From: Gavia stellata
Taxonomy: Eukaryota > Chordata > Aves > Gaviiformes > Gaviidae
Length of the DNA: 64,000 nucleotides
Direction: 5' to 3'
Assembly: GCF_030936135.1 (NCBI RefSeq)
Contig: NC_082598.1
Span: 12,218,687-12,282,686 of the forward strand
The notes beneath the pieces were generated by a model. It was not told where the DNA came from. It ran no database searches and saw only the letters and a program-made list of their open reading frames with translations. Shown here in pieces: positions 14,262-25,245 of the stretch (the stretch's first letter is position 1; each line of letters starts with the position of its first letter). The translations under genes and the position numbers were made by a program.

Positions 14262-15650
14262 ATGACGCCCAACTACAAGAAGGGCCAGAAGGAGGATCCA
14301 GGGAACTACAGGCCTGTCAGCCTGACCTCGGTGCCGGGGAAGGTTATGGAGCAGATCGTCCGGAGTGCCATCACGCCACACGTATAGGACGACCAGGCCA
14401 TCAGGCCCAGTCAGCACGGGTTTATGAACGGCAGGTCCTGCTTGACCAACCTGACCTCCTTCTATGACACGTGACCCACTTAGTGGATGAGGGAAAGGCT
14501 GTGGATGTTGTCTACCTGGACTTTAGTAAAGCCTTTGACACTGTCTCCCACAGTATTCTCCTGGAGAAGCTGGCAACTCATGGCTTGGACAGGCGCACTC
14601 TTTGTGTTAAAAACTGTCTGGATGGCTGGGCCTGAGGAGTTGTGGTGAATGGAGTTAAATCCAGTTAGTGGCCGGTCACAAGTGGTGTTCCCCAGGGCTC
14701 AGTTTTGTGGCCGGTTGTGTTTAATGTCTTTATCAATGATGTGGACGAGGGGATTGAGTGCTCCCTCAGCAAGTTTGCAGGCGACAGCAAGTTGGGCGGG
14801 ACTGTTAATCTGCTCGAAGGTAGGAAAGCTCTTGCTCAGGCTGGATCGATGGGCCCAGGCCAATTGCATGAGGTTCAACAAGGCCAAGTGCCGAGTCCGA
14901 CGCTTGGGTCACAACAACCCCATGCAACGCTACAGGCTTGGGGACGAGTGGCTGGAAAGCTGCCCCGCAGAAAAGGACCTGGGGGTGTTGATTGACAGCC
15001 GGCTGAAGATGAGCCAGCAGTGTGCCCAGGTGGCCAAGAAGGCCAACAGCATCCTGGCCTGTATCAGAAACAGTGTGGCCAGCAGCAGCAGGGAGGTGAT
15101 CATGCCCCTGTACTCGGCTCTGGTGAGGCCGCACCTCAAATACTGTGTTCAGTTTTGGGCCCCTCACTACAAGAAGGACATTGAGGTGCTGGAGAGTGTC
15201 AGAGAAGGGCAACGAAGCTGGCAAAGGGTCTAGAGCACAAGTCTTATGAGGAGCAGCTGAGGGAACTGGGGTTGTTGAGTCTGGAGAAGAGGAGGCTGAG
15301 GGGAGACCTTATCGCTCTCTACAATTACCTGAAAGGGGGTTGTAGCAAGGTGGGTGCTGGTCTCTTCCCAGGTAACAAGGGATAACACAAGAGAAAACTA
15401 CATCAAGTTGTGCCAGGGGAGGTTTAGACTGGATATTAGGAAAAATGTCTTCACCAAAAGGGTTGTCAGGCATTGGAACGGGCTGCCCAGGGAAGTGGTT
15501 GCATCACCATCCCTGGAGGTATTTAAAAGACATGTAGAGTGGCACTTAGGGACATGGTTTAGAGTTGCACTTGGCAGTGTTAGTTTTACAGTTGGACTAG
15601 ATGATCTTAAGGGTCTTTTCCAACCTAAATAATTCTATGATTCTATGATT
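14262..15650 (+). mobile_element. CR1 LINE fragment with broken reverse transcriptase
   Basis: This is a 5'-truncated CR1 element of about 1.4 kb in plus orientation. Translated pieces show CR1 reverse-transcriptase blocks: [51 protein letters not shown] and [20 protein letters not shown]. It ends in the CR1 tail GATGATCTTAAGGGTCTTT and ATTCTATG repeats (15632-15650). It is dead: there is a TAG at 14385-14387, frame changes near 14480 and 14820, and the YADD-type motif reads FAGD (14774-14785), so the first catalytic Asp of the pair is lost. Confidence 0.95.
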
Positions 15651-18600
15651 ATCTCATTTGATGGTACCTCTGTACTAATCACAGAAGGAAATACCTGTTA
15701 GATGATTTTTTCTGCATTATTGCTAATATTTCCACAAGAGTTTTTAACTGATCAAGGGTAAGGACAGGTCTTTTCAAGTTCCCAGGGTCAGATTTATTAA
15801 TGTCTGCTAGACATATAATTCATCTTTCATATTTGCATTTCCCTGATAAATACTTCTACAATTTTTATATTCTTATTTATATTAATTTCCCCTTTTGTAT
15901 GTGTATAGATTATATATGTGCATGCAAAATGAACACATGTGAATGCATCGTGTATGTTTTGTAGTATGTATAACCTGGAGTTAATTAGGTGTGTGCGCTA
16001 TGTGTTCGTCACTGGTAAGATCAGGGCTACTATGGACTTGCTACCAATGGCAGATGAAATACGTGTTGGGCTGGCAAATTGTGGTCACTCACTTGCAGAG
16101 ATTTGGAGGGATGTTTTAATATTCTTATCAATCATAAGAATTCCAGCACGGACCAGATTTCAATGTTCACCAATGTATTAATCATGTGCTTAACTTCAAG
16201 CATATGTTTTCCTTTGCAGATTTTAGGATCAGGCCTTATGTTCCTATGGTGTACTTGTGCTGGACCCATGGACAGTTTATTTGTTAAGCAGATCTAGCTC
16301 TGGTGACTGGAACTCTGAGGAGTAGATGAGTATTAATTTAATGGATAACTAATCTACCTGTTTTCGCTTTTCAGGTTTTTGGTTGCATTACATTGTCAAT
16401 CATTCTCCTGTTTCGAATGAGCTAACGTGGTGTTTACCAAGACTCATGAGACATAACATGGAAAATGAGCAGAGTTATTTTGATTCATTGTTGTAACAGA
16501 TTGTAAACCTCTCCTCTGTTTTTGGAAACGTTTACCATAGCAGCTGAAAAATGATTTTTCAAAATACTATTGCTACAACCATGGGATTAGATCTTGGGTT
16601 TAACCCAAAACACCCTCTATGCCACTAAGACCCCCTTTTGTAACCCTCCTAATCTCTGCGCACACACACAAAAAGAAAGTTAAAAAGCACACTTTCTTTT
16701 CTGCTTTTAGGGGAGAATTTCAGTCTAAACCAAACCTATCCTCTGTAGTACATTACAATCAATATGACTTTCCATTTTTCAAATAGAGGTGGGGAATTAT
16801 CAGTGAGAATGAGCTGAATTATTTTTGGTACTAACAGCAGAAAAGACTTCTGCTACACATCATTGAACAGTAAGCTTTAATTTCATGCAGCTCTTTCCTA
16901 TTTTGTATAAATTTAAAAACTGGACATGAAGCAGACTCTCAAAGTGCTGCCATTTTAGCTTAAGATTCTTACTACAGAATGAAACAACATTTTTTTCTCC
17001 TTGTTATTAATATATAGCTGCCATTAAAAATCTGACAAATTGTGTAAAATGTCAAAAGATGCTTGTGATGGTTGGCTTTTACTTGCCAGGTATCGGTAAG
17101 ATTTCTTTACCTACTACTCATATAGAGTGTGGGATTTGGATATATCGTCTACTTAATAACAAATTTCTGTGCTTTATACTATGTGAAATAAAAATGTCAC
17201 CTCTTGGCCTACCTTCAATCCAGGTTCTCTGTGATGTAAATTCTTTTCTTTCTGCTGCTGTGTTTTGAGGGAGATAAATGAATATCAAAATGTGTCACGG
17301 TGATTGGAAGCATCAAGATGAACTTGCAGGAAATCTTTGCTCCAAGAAAGATGTTTACATTCTGACTTTTTTCTCCCTAAATCAGGACACAAACCAGTGC
17401 TGTTGTGTCCGATATTGCCACACACATATAAATTTTGTCTTACGGTCAGTCTCTAGGAAATGTAGTACCCATGAGCCACACACAGTGAATCATGTAATCT
17501 GTAAGGTATTCGTGGCGTACCACCTACATCTTCTGGAGAATCGGGACCTCAAATGCCATGGGAATGGGACTGTATAAAGACACAGACAGTTAAATAAACC
17601 TCTGCATCATCCAACGACTCCTAACCCCAGGAAGAGCTAGCTGATGCTTCAGGCCACGATTGCCTTTCCCTTCTTCTTCTTCCTCCATGCTAACAGAGAA
17701 AGCGGGATGGTGCGTAGCTCATTTTTAACTCTTTGACTTCTTCCTTTGGTTTTTTTTTCTGTAAAAAAAAAGGACCACAGAGAGTTGATTTCACATTTTC
17801 ACATCTGTGACTATAAACCCAAGCTGCACATATACAAAATGAAAAGGTGTCAACAGTTCCTTTTGCTCAAAATCTAAGATTTTTTGACTGAACAACTCCT
17901 TGCTACCTCACTGACCTTCTGAAGCTTAAGCATCTCTTTGCATTTACCCCCCAGATGTCACTGACCAAACAAGTTGATAACTGTAGCAAATTTTGACATG
18001 TTAGAAGAGGAATGTAGGTGCCATTAAACAGAAATCAGAGTTTTCTGGATGAAAGGAAACTGTATTTTACGCTGATTTATCATCTGCAGAAGCACGTTCT
18101 CAAACCTGTTCAGATGGAGATGGGTAAGGAAGGTCTTTGCTATCAGCAAGCTGGGGGAGATAACTTCTCCCCAGCTGTTGTAATTAATAGCAATGGCTGC
18201 AAACTCTCGCAACCTTTACAGTTACATATAGAGGCAAATGTATGCCTGACCTGCAGCAGCCAGCAGAATTACAGAGGTCTACCCAAAGTCCATGGAAGGG
18301 CTTTGCTAGCTGACAAGCTAAATTTCAGGTCTCTTTTATAAAACCTCTATGCCTTAGTCTTTGATTTCAGAACCTGACTCCATGCCAGCAGGGTTAACAG
18401 CATTAGCAATTGACTCTGTTGGGTCAAATTTCCTCTGTACTATGCAAAATAAATGTTGTGTTACAAAAATACTGCCCATTTAAAAATAATCTTAGACAAG
18501 GTTCACATTTCTCTTAAGAAAATACTGATTTTATTTAATTACCTACCATGTTTGGGGGTAAAACAGTTCAAAAAGTAAGTTTTGCAAATATTGTTCCAAC

Positions 18601-20170
18601 TTAAGGCAAATCTGTAATGCCTAGCAGTGCAAAATATGTAAAGATGACAATTTTTCTTTTCAACACAAATATTAAATTGCTTCAGTCATATAACTAAGCT
18701 GTAGAAAAGCTTGCTTTATTTTAAAGGGGTGGTGGTGATTTACAGAATTTAGCCAGGCTGCTTTCAGAGACTGCTCTTTTTCAATTTGCCAGGATTTACT
18801 CATGTGTCTTTGTTTTTCTGCAGCTGCCGGTACAGATGTGAAGCAAAAAAAAAAAAAATATAGCAGCTCTCTCTACTTTCATACCATGTTCAATTTCTGT
18901 TCGTGGTTGTTTAGCCTCATACCAATAACACTAATGATACCGATTAACAAGGAATCAGAGAACTCTTCCTTAAAAAATCTCAGAAGCACTCAGAAAATTT
19001 ACTGCAACAAAACCAGCAAAAACATAGACCATATGTACAGACCTTTTGGGGGGAAAAATGTGAAACAATGGTGTATTTTTATCACTGCACCTCTCACCAC
19101 TTCCTCAAACTCTGCCCACTGATTTCTCCTCTTCATATAACATTTGACATCCCAAACCACTGAGAAGCTGTAAAGGGCTTTTCAAAACATCACAACTCCC
19201 TTAATCTGCCACAAAATTTTCTCTGCTTTTCCCTAAATGGGGGATTTCATTGTAAGATTTATGGGCCAGAATGGCAATATTTTAGTGCACCAGAATGGCA
19301 ATATTTAATCCCAGAGGAGTAACATATTTCAGATGTTGAAGTCTTTCTGCAGAGGCGCAACTGGCAACTTTACGTCCCTAATGTAAGCAATAGCTAGTTT
19401 TCCAGTGGGATATAGAGCTTGCAGGAGGTGACCTGCATAATTTGCAGTGGGAAACAGAGCACTGGTGTCTAACCACAAAGACTACTGGCATGATGGACTC
19501 TCAAGCTCAGACATTTTTATGTACATAAAAAAGGTATTTGGGAGCATTTTTGGTGGTTTAGGTGTATTTTCCTATTGTTCCTTGCATCTGGATTTATAGA
19601 TGGGAAAGAAACAGCTGTAGAGGTAAAACGGCTAGAAAGGCAAGGGTAATTAATGAATTTTAAACTCTGATCAGATAACTTTTGGTAGGTGGCTCTGGTA
19701 GACGCATCATGGTGTAGTGAGATTGACACCTGAGTGAGGTAGGATCCATCATTTCTTTTCCTTCGACTGAAAAACCTTGCCCATGCTCTTGTAGATAAAC
19801 CTAGACAATACCATGAAATATCATGTATTACTACACTCAGAAAGAGTTCACTTCTCCCATTGCCCCACAGCTTTATGGATTACTTCTGCTGGACGCAAGA
19901 CAAAGTTGAGATTTTTTTCACTCATTCAAAATTAGGATTGAAATTTAGCTAGTAACCAAAGGCAAAACCTTCATTATTCTGAAACCGGCTTAAGATGATA
20001 GGGTTGAAAGTCATCTCACCTAACTTGGGATCTGTACAGTACAGACATGTACATCAATTCTGGTCACCCAAGTCCTCCTTTACAGGAAGGAGGCTTTATA
20101 CTAAATATTTTTAGGATACAACTTTTTGGATCTGTTTTGAACCGCTACTTTGTGAGAAGAGGAATGCTAC
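15651..20170. other. Non-coding, nothing recognised apart from one short direct repeat
   Basis: Open frames at 17278-17577 and 18018-18341 have no recognisable domain and no supporting splice sites. Confidence 0.55.
19266..19306. repeat. Short direct repeat, 24-bp period
   Basis: CCAGAATGGCAATATTT occurs at 19266 and again at 19290, 24 bp apart. Confidence 0.85.
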
Positions 20171-20217
20171 TCTTTCTTTCCCTTGATGGGAAAGAAAGAT
20201 GTCCCTTAAGGGACATC
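20171..20217. repeat. Hairpin stem joined to a perfect 20-bp palindrome
   Basis: TCTTTCTTTCCC (20171-20182) and GGGAAAGAAAGA (20188-20199) form a perfect 12-bp inverted repeat around TTGAT. Overlapping its end by 2 bp, GATGTCCCTTAAGGGACATC (20198-20217) is a perfect 20-bp palindrome. Confidence 0.9.
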
Positions 20218-21870
20218 TAGACAAGTAGCGGAAATGAAACGACCGGCAGCCTATGCGACATCACCCCTGAGGTGTACTTCTTCTCACAGAAGGACAGAGC
20301 AGTTGGCACTACTGCTATTGCACTGCATATCTTCTTGACCAACCGAGATGTTAGAAAGTCATCTTCAAAAGCATTAGCACTGTAATTTTCAGCTTCACTG
20401 TCTCTCTTTGACACTTAGGATCTTACTGAGAAGATAGTTGAAGGCTTCTTGTTTTCTTGTTGTGAGTTGGGTTATTTGTTAGGGTTTGGTTTTGGTTTTT
20501 TTCCCAAGCTGCTTCTGGGATTTCAAGCAGCAAATCATTGTGCCCGGCTATTTATAGTTACGGAGGTAGAAGATCATTTTATAGTGGAACACAACTTCAG
20601 ATGGAGGCAATTGAGAAGTCATTGAACTTAGCAGCTGTGCAGCTGCGTCACCAAACCTCTCGTGCTGCCCAATTATTTTCCTTGGCGACTGCTTCCTCTA
20701 AGAACTTGTTTTTTCCTGACTATGCCTCAGTTGGCTGTTTGTGAGGGCCTGGCCAGTGTTTGTTGAAGAAAGAAAGAGTGAGCAGTTGCTTCTGTTATTC
20801 TCCAGAGATCTTTGTAGGGAAAATGCTGTTTAATATTGACATATTCTCACAGTCTCCAGAGGAGCCTTTTGACAGAAAGGGAGGAGAAGAGGAAGGGAGG
20901 GTGGAGGGAGACCTGCTCTGTCTGACCTTTCTCCCCAGAGGATAAAAATCAAAAGAGAAAAAATAAATATCTTTTTCCTCTTTTTTGTTTTTTGCTGTTG
21001 CAGCTTGAAGCTCCACTCCTGTATCCATACTCCATGCTCCCCAAGCATTAGTTCACTGCTAGCGAATATACAGTTGAGCATTTTTGGTAGAAAAATACAA
21101 TATAACGTTGCCTCGTGTATTTGCCAGAAGATAAAGAATTGGACCAGCCAGCAAGATCTTCTAAGCAACTCTGCCTTAACTGCTGGTGGTTCTTCTTTCT
21201 GCTGAGATTTACATCCCATGGCATGGCCTGGAAAGTTCTTCTACAGCAAAACCCCACCAAGCTGTGTCTGTTGACACAAGCACTCGGAAGATCTGGATAA
21301 AACACCAAATCTACTATTTGCAGAACACCGAAGTTGCAAAAATAATCTCCTGCTGTGGGAAGAGGGATGGGAACAAACACAGACCTGGATGTTTTCCCCA
21401 GGCATGTCCAGTTAAATGAAGATTACAGAAACCCAAGTAAATAAGGGGAATAAAATAAAATAAACATGCTACACCCCTTTTCCCTTTCCTTTTTAAGTCT
21501 TCTTCCTACTTCAAAGCAATCCTCAGACTTTAGTCCTATATGTGGGTACAGAAAGCATACCCATACTACCCATACACACCCTCTCTGGGATAAGCTCTCA
21601 AGCTTGCATGCCTTTGAACACCAGTTCCTGGCTGGTGGTGCCTAAACAGAGGCAGCATCACCTTCTATATCCTGCAGTGTCTTGCGGTTAAATAAACTTT
21701 TCATCAACCCACTGCCCTAGTATTATGCTATGGACTTGAAATGCTAAGCATAGCACACCAGACTTCAGAGCTTGGGAAGAAAATAAAATTTCTCTTTCTT
21801 CCGGATTTCAGCTAAACCAACAAAGCCTCAACCGAGAAAGCAGCAGTCAAAACAAAATTAAAAGAGTGTG
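20218..21870. other. Non-coding, nothing recognised
   Basis: Several overlapping frames occur around 20795-21419 on both strands, the pattern of chance frames. There is a purine-rich patch at 20876-20910. Confidence 0.5.
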
Positions 21871-22165
21871 AGACTGCTGTCTGGGATATATGGTGGTACA
21901 GAATAGCTGCTGCAAAACCAGTGGAGAAGAGCAAACAGAGCTGCCTCTGCGGAGAGCAGAATGCAGAAGTGCGAAACGGCCACAGTGGACGAAGCCGTGC
22001 GGAAGAGCTTTGCTGGTGCATAGGCAGTCACAAGAGATGTATAGAAAGGAGGGACTGCTGGTTGGTATGTGGTCGTGCAGAGTAGCTCATGCAGAACAGC
22101 TCATGCAGAACATGCAGAACAGCAAGCAGAGAACAGGTTATGCGGAAGAGCTGCTGTGCACTGAT
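21871..22165 (+). repeat. Imperfect ~180-bp duplication rich in GCAGA
   Basis: GACTGCTG..GG.ATAT.TGGT occurs at about 21872 and, as GACTGCTGGTTGGTATGTGG, at 22053. Each is followed by CAGA(A/G)TAGCT and later GCGGAAGAGCT. The second copy also holds short tandem GCAGAACAGCTCAT units (22089-22125). An open frame of 123 codons crosses it, but I see no family signature. Confidence 0.5.
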
Positions 22166-23889
22166 TTTATGCATGAGGTTTCCGCAGCCTTTTCAAGCTT
22201 TTTCAGATCCCCACAGGCCAAAATTCCTGGAGCTGCAGCAGGTACAACTGCTGGACCATGAGTGCGCTCTGTGCAGCATAGCAGCCACAGCCTGCAAAAT
22301 CACCAACTTGCTTTGCCGGCCTTTCACGTGTTGGCAAGCCCCAAGACTCACGCACCTCTCGTGTCATGTCCAATTCCCTGACAGAGCTACAAGATCCCCT
22401 GTAAGGGAAGGAATACCCTTGGTTTTCCTTGCTTGCAAATAGAAAGGGCCTCTCTTTCCAGTGACGTACTCTTTTTTAACTGGTATCTGAGGTACAAGTG
22501 CGATGGAGCACTTGTGTAGTGGGGGAGAAGATAGAGAGCCACAAATAATCAGCCATAGGAGCTGCTATGTGGCGCTCAGGGAAGGTGACAAGGTGTGTGC
22601 CACACTGACTGCAGTCTAAAGGCTCTCTCTCCATTATTGGTTCCTCTTGGGGAGAGTCACTGGTGTTTTGGGATGTTATGCTTCCCTTCCCTCCCAAACT
22701 GCTCTGAGGCTACAGAGATAAATATGTCGTCCCTGCAGAAAGGGGTCTTCAAGTACCTGGCAGCTGTACAGCAGTCTGGCCCAGTATCATGGACTTTTAA
22801 TTATATAAAAGAAACTAACAGACATATCTTCTTTTCTTTAAAATTTATCTCCTAAGAATAGAAATTTTTTCCTGTTATTCTGTGCTGTTCCCCTTTCTTG
22901 TTTTCTGCTTCACCCATACCTTATCTTCCTAACAGCCCCCATCTCTGTTCACAAATGGTATTATATTATGCATGGTGTTACCTCATTCCTGTCTTCTACA
23001 GTACTTTGAGCCTGAAAAGTTGTCTTTAACTTTCTCAGCCCCACAGCAGGCACAGGCGGGCAGGACAGGCAAGGGGGAGCTCCCCTGCAGGGTTTAGCTT
23101 GCTGGCAGTGCTGCTCAGCTCTCGCTGCAGGCCCTGCCGGGCTGCAGCGTATAAACACCCTGAAATACTCATCTCTCTCGTACTGTCATTGCTGAGCTCT
23201 CTCTTTCCTTATTTTGCTGATTAGGCCTTGCAGAAATAATGAGGAGGCTTTAGAAATCTTCGTGGTAATAGAAGAGTGATCAGATTAATGAATATCAAAA
23301 ACATTCATCTTGTTGACCCAACCTTGACTTAGAAAAGCTGCAGCTGCCAGTTTCTTTGAGAGATCAAGATCACACTTTCGTTACTTTTCTTTTGCCTGAG
23401 AGACACAGCCAATAACTTCTTGTAACAGAAAAATTGCCTGAACATTTTGTTTTAGACCCGACTGCCATTTTATTTTATCTTAGCCAAGAAACAAAGATAG
23501 CAAGATTGTGTTATAGACTTAACGTTAACTGCTGGCATCAGTAGATGCTGACTCTGTCTTAAGACCGTGCAATTAACCTTTGCAGCTCTGGCCGATGTCA
23601 GGGGGACAAGTAGCAATTAATAAAGTCTACTCCTGTATCTCAGCAGTTAAGGGTCACACCACAGCTGAAATGACACAGATATTCCTGCGGCCAAAGAAAT
23701 TACAATGCTTTCTTTCTAAAAGAACCTCATCTGACCTTTATTCCCTCAGAGTGAAATCTACTACAATGCAACGGTACTTGCAGACTTCAAGATGTACAAG
23801 CTCCACAAGATTTTCAGAGAAAGCTTAGAAAAAAGGAACTATTAGTAGAACACAACAGTTTTTGAGGAGTAAGGAAACAGCCTTTCTCC
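22166..23889. other. Non-coding stretch just beyond the HTRA3 3' end, with a GC-rich patch
   Basis: A small GC-rich patch (about 23035-23150) ends in TATAAA at 23150-23155, but no initiator, ATG/donor pair or repeat ends were found around it. Confidence 0.45.
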
Positions 23890-25079
23890 CCTCCATAGAG
23901 TGCCTGGGTTTATTACATAAAGTCTCACACGCTCTAGCTGTAGAACATGATTAATAGTGCTTCCTTTCTGCTTCTTGTCACGTACAGGCAGAACTGAGGA
24001 CAACAGAAGCCCAACTAGATACTCTCCAAATTACATCAAAGCACAATTCATAAATATGAAAAAAGTGTAAATAAATTACTTGTGTGCAAAGCATTTCTAA
24101 ACATAGTCTAAATAAGGGCAGAATAATCATACCATAGGGCTGCAAAGGGTTTTTATAACATCAGGACCCAATTTTCTGTAAGAAAGTTTTCTCTTGGGAG
24201 AATCTATTCCAGTCTGACAGAAGAGGGAGGGAAGACATACTTGTTTAAAAACAGGTTTACACCAACGCATTATTTGTGTAAACTTTAATCTCCTTACAGT
24301 AGAAACATACACAGTACAAGCCAAAAGTAGTGTAACAATTTTACAGCAAAGCTTACCAGTAAAATGCAAAACTAATTTGTATCAAATTCTTAAAAAACTG
24401 TGCATTTTCTCAAACTTAACTTTGTTCAGCACATCGTTTTGATTTATATATAATAAGGCATTAATTCTATAAGAATCATTTACTATATTCCAAAATCGCA
24501 TGACCTAGGTGTAACACTCTATAGCCTGATACCATTTTTGTTCCTTTCGATATTTACAGATTTAATCTACCTGCATTGACATGTAGCATACAAGCACTAA
24601 GAAAAATACAAGCTTTGCCAATACTAGTTTCACATTGAAAAAGTTACATAAAGAACAGCTCAACTGTGCATTGCAATAGCTTGGTTCTGCTGCAGCCATG
24701 ACTGTAGTTTAAGAATAATTTCCCCTTTCAGCATGCTTCCTCACTTCCAGTACTATCTTGATCTTTCAAAACGCAGAACTGAATCTGCTCTGAACCTGCA
24801 GGAACCGGAAGTGGACCCTATTTCTACCAGCTACCCAAAATTTGTTTTCCTCTTCCTCCCCCCCAGAACACAGTTCTTAAATTTCTTTGAAAGTTAAATC
24901 TTCTATAAATGGCATAATTGAATTCATTCTAGCTACTATGTACAGAAATGGCTCAGGCAATTAAGTTAGTCCACCTTGTCATTAGTCAACAGGAAGTATA
25001 ATCACTTTAGCTGTAAAGGAGGTATCTAGTGTTCCAGAATAAGTGAGTTTAATTATGGTGAGAGCTTCCTCAATTCTAT
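23890..25079 (-). other. HTRA3: Probable HTRA3 3' UTR with polyadenylation signal
   Basis: The first canonical minus-strand AATAAA after the stop codon is at 23914-23909, giving a 3' UTR of about 1.2 kb, a plausible length for this gene. Weaker ATTAAA variants lie at 24566-24561 and 24289-24284 and could give shorter forms. No open frame or repeat was recognised inside. The end point is inferred from the signal alone. Confidence 0.5.
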
Positions 25080-25245
25080 TTACATGACAACTTCAGGCTC
25101 AATGTTAAATAGCAAGTCATCATTGCCTCTTCGAACTTCAAGTAGTAGAGGTGATTCATTCATCACAGCCTCTTGCAGGTCACTGGAAGTCATCAAAGGA
25201 CGCCCATTGACTTTAACGATAATATCTCCATCTTGGATCCCTCCT
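25080..25245 (-). CDS. HTRA3: HTRA3 exon 9: PDZ C-terminus and stop
   Basis: This is the last coding part, 166 nt, encoding residues 413-466 and TAA at 25082-25080. It includes [17 protein letters not shown] and [13 protein letters not shown] and ends EPEVVM, almost the human HTRA3 C-terminus. The acceptor is GTCTCTGCAG. Confidence 0.96.

Noticed and set aside
14805..15224. 139-codon minus-strand frame
   Set aside because: It is the antisense of the CR1 reverse-transcriptase fragment.
23035..23180. GC-rich patch ending in TATAAA as a second promoter
   Set aside because: No good initiator at the right distance and no ATG or donor downstream.
1..25000. ACOX3 terminal exons expected from human gene order
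   Set aside because: No plus-strand frame resembled an acyl-CoA oxidase; the gene is probably beyond the window.
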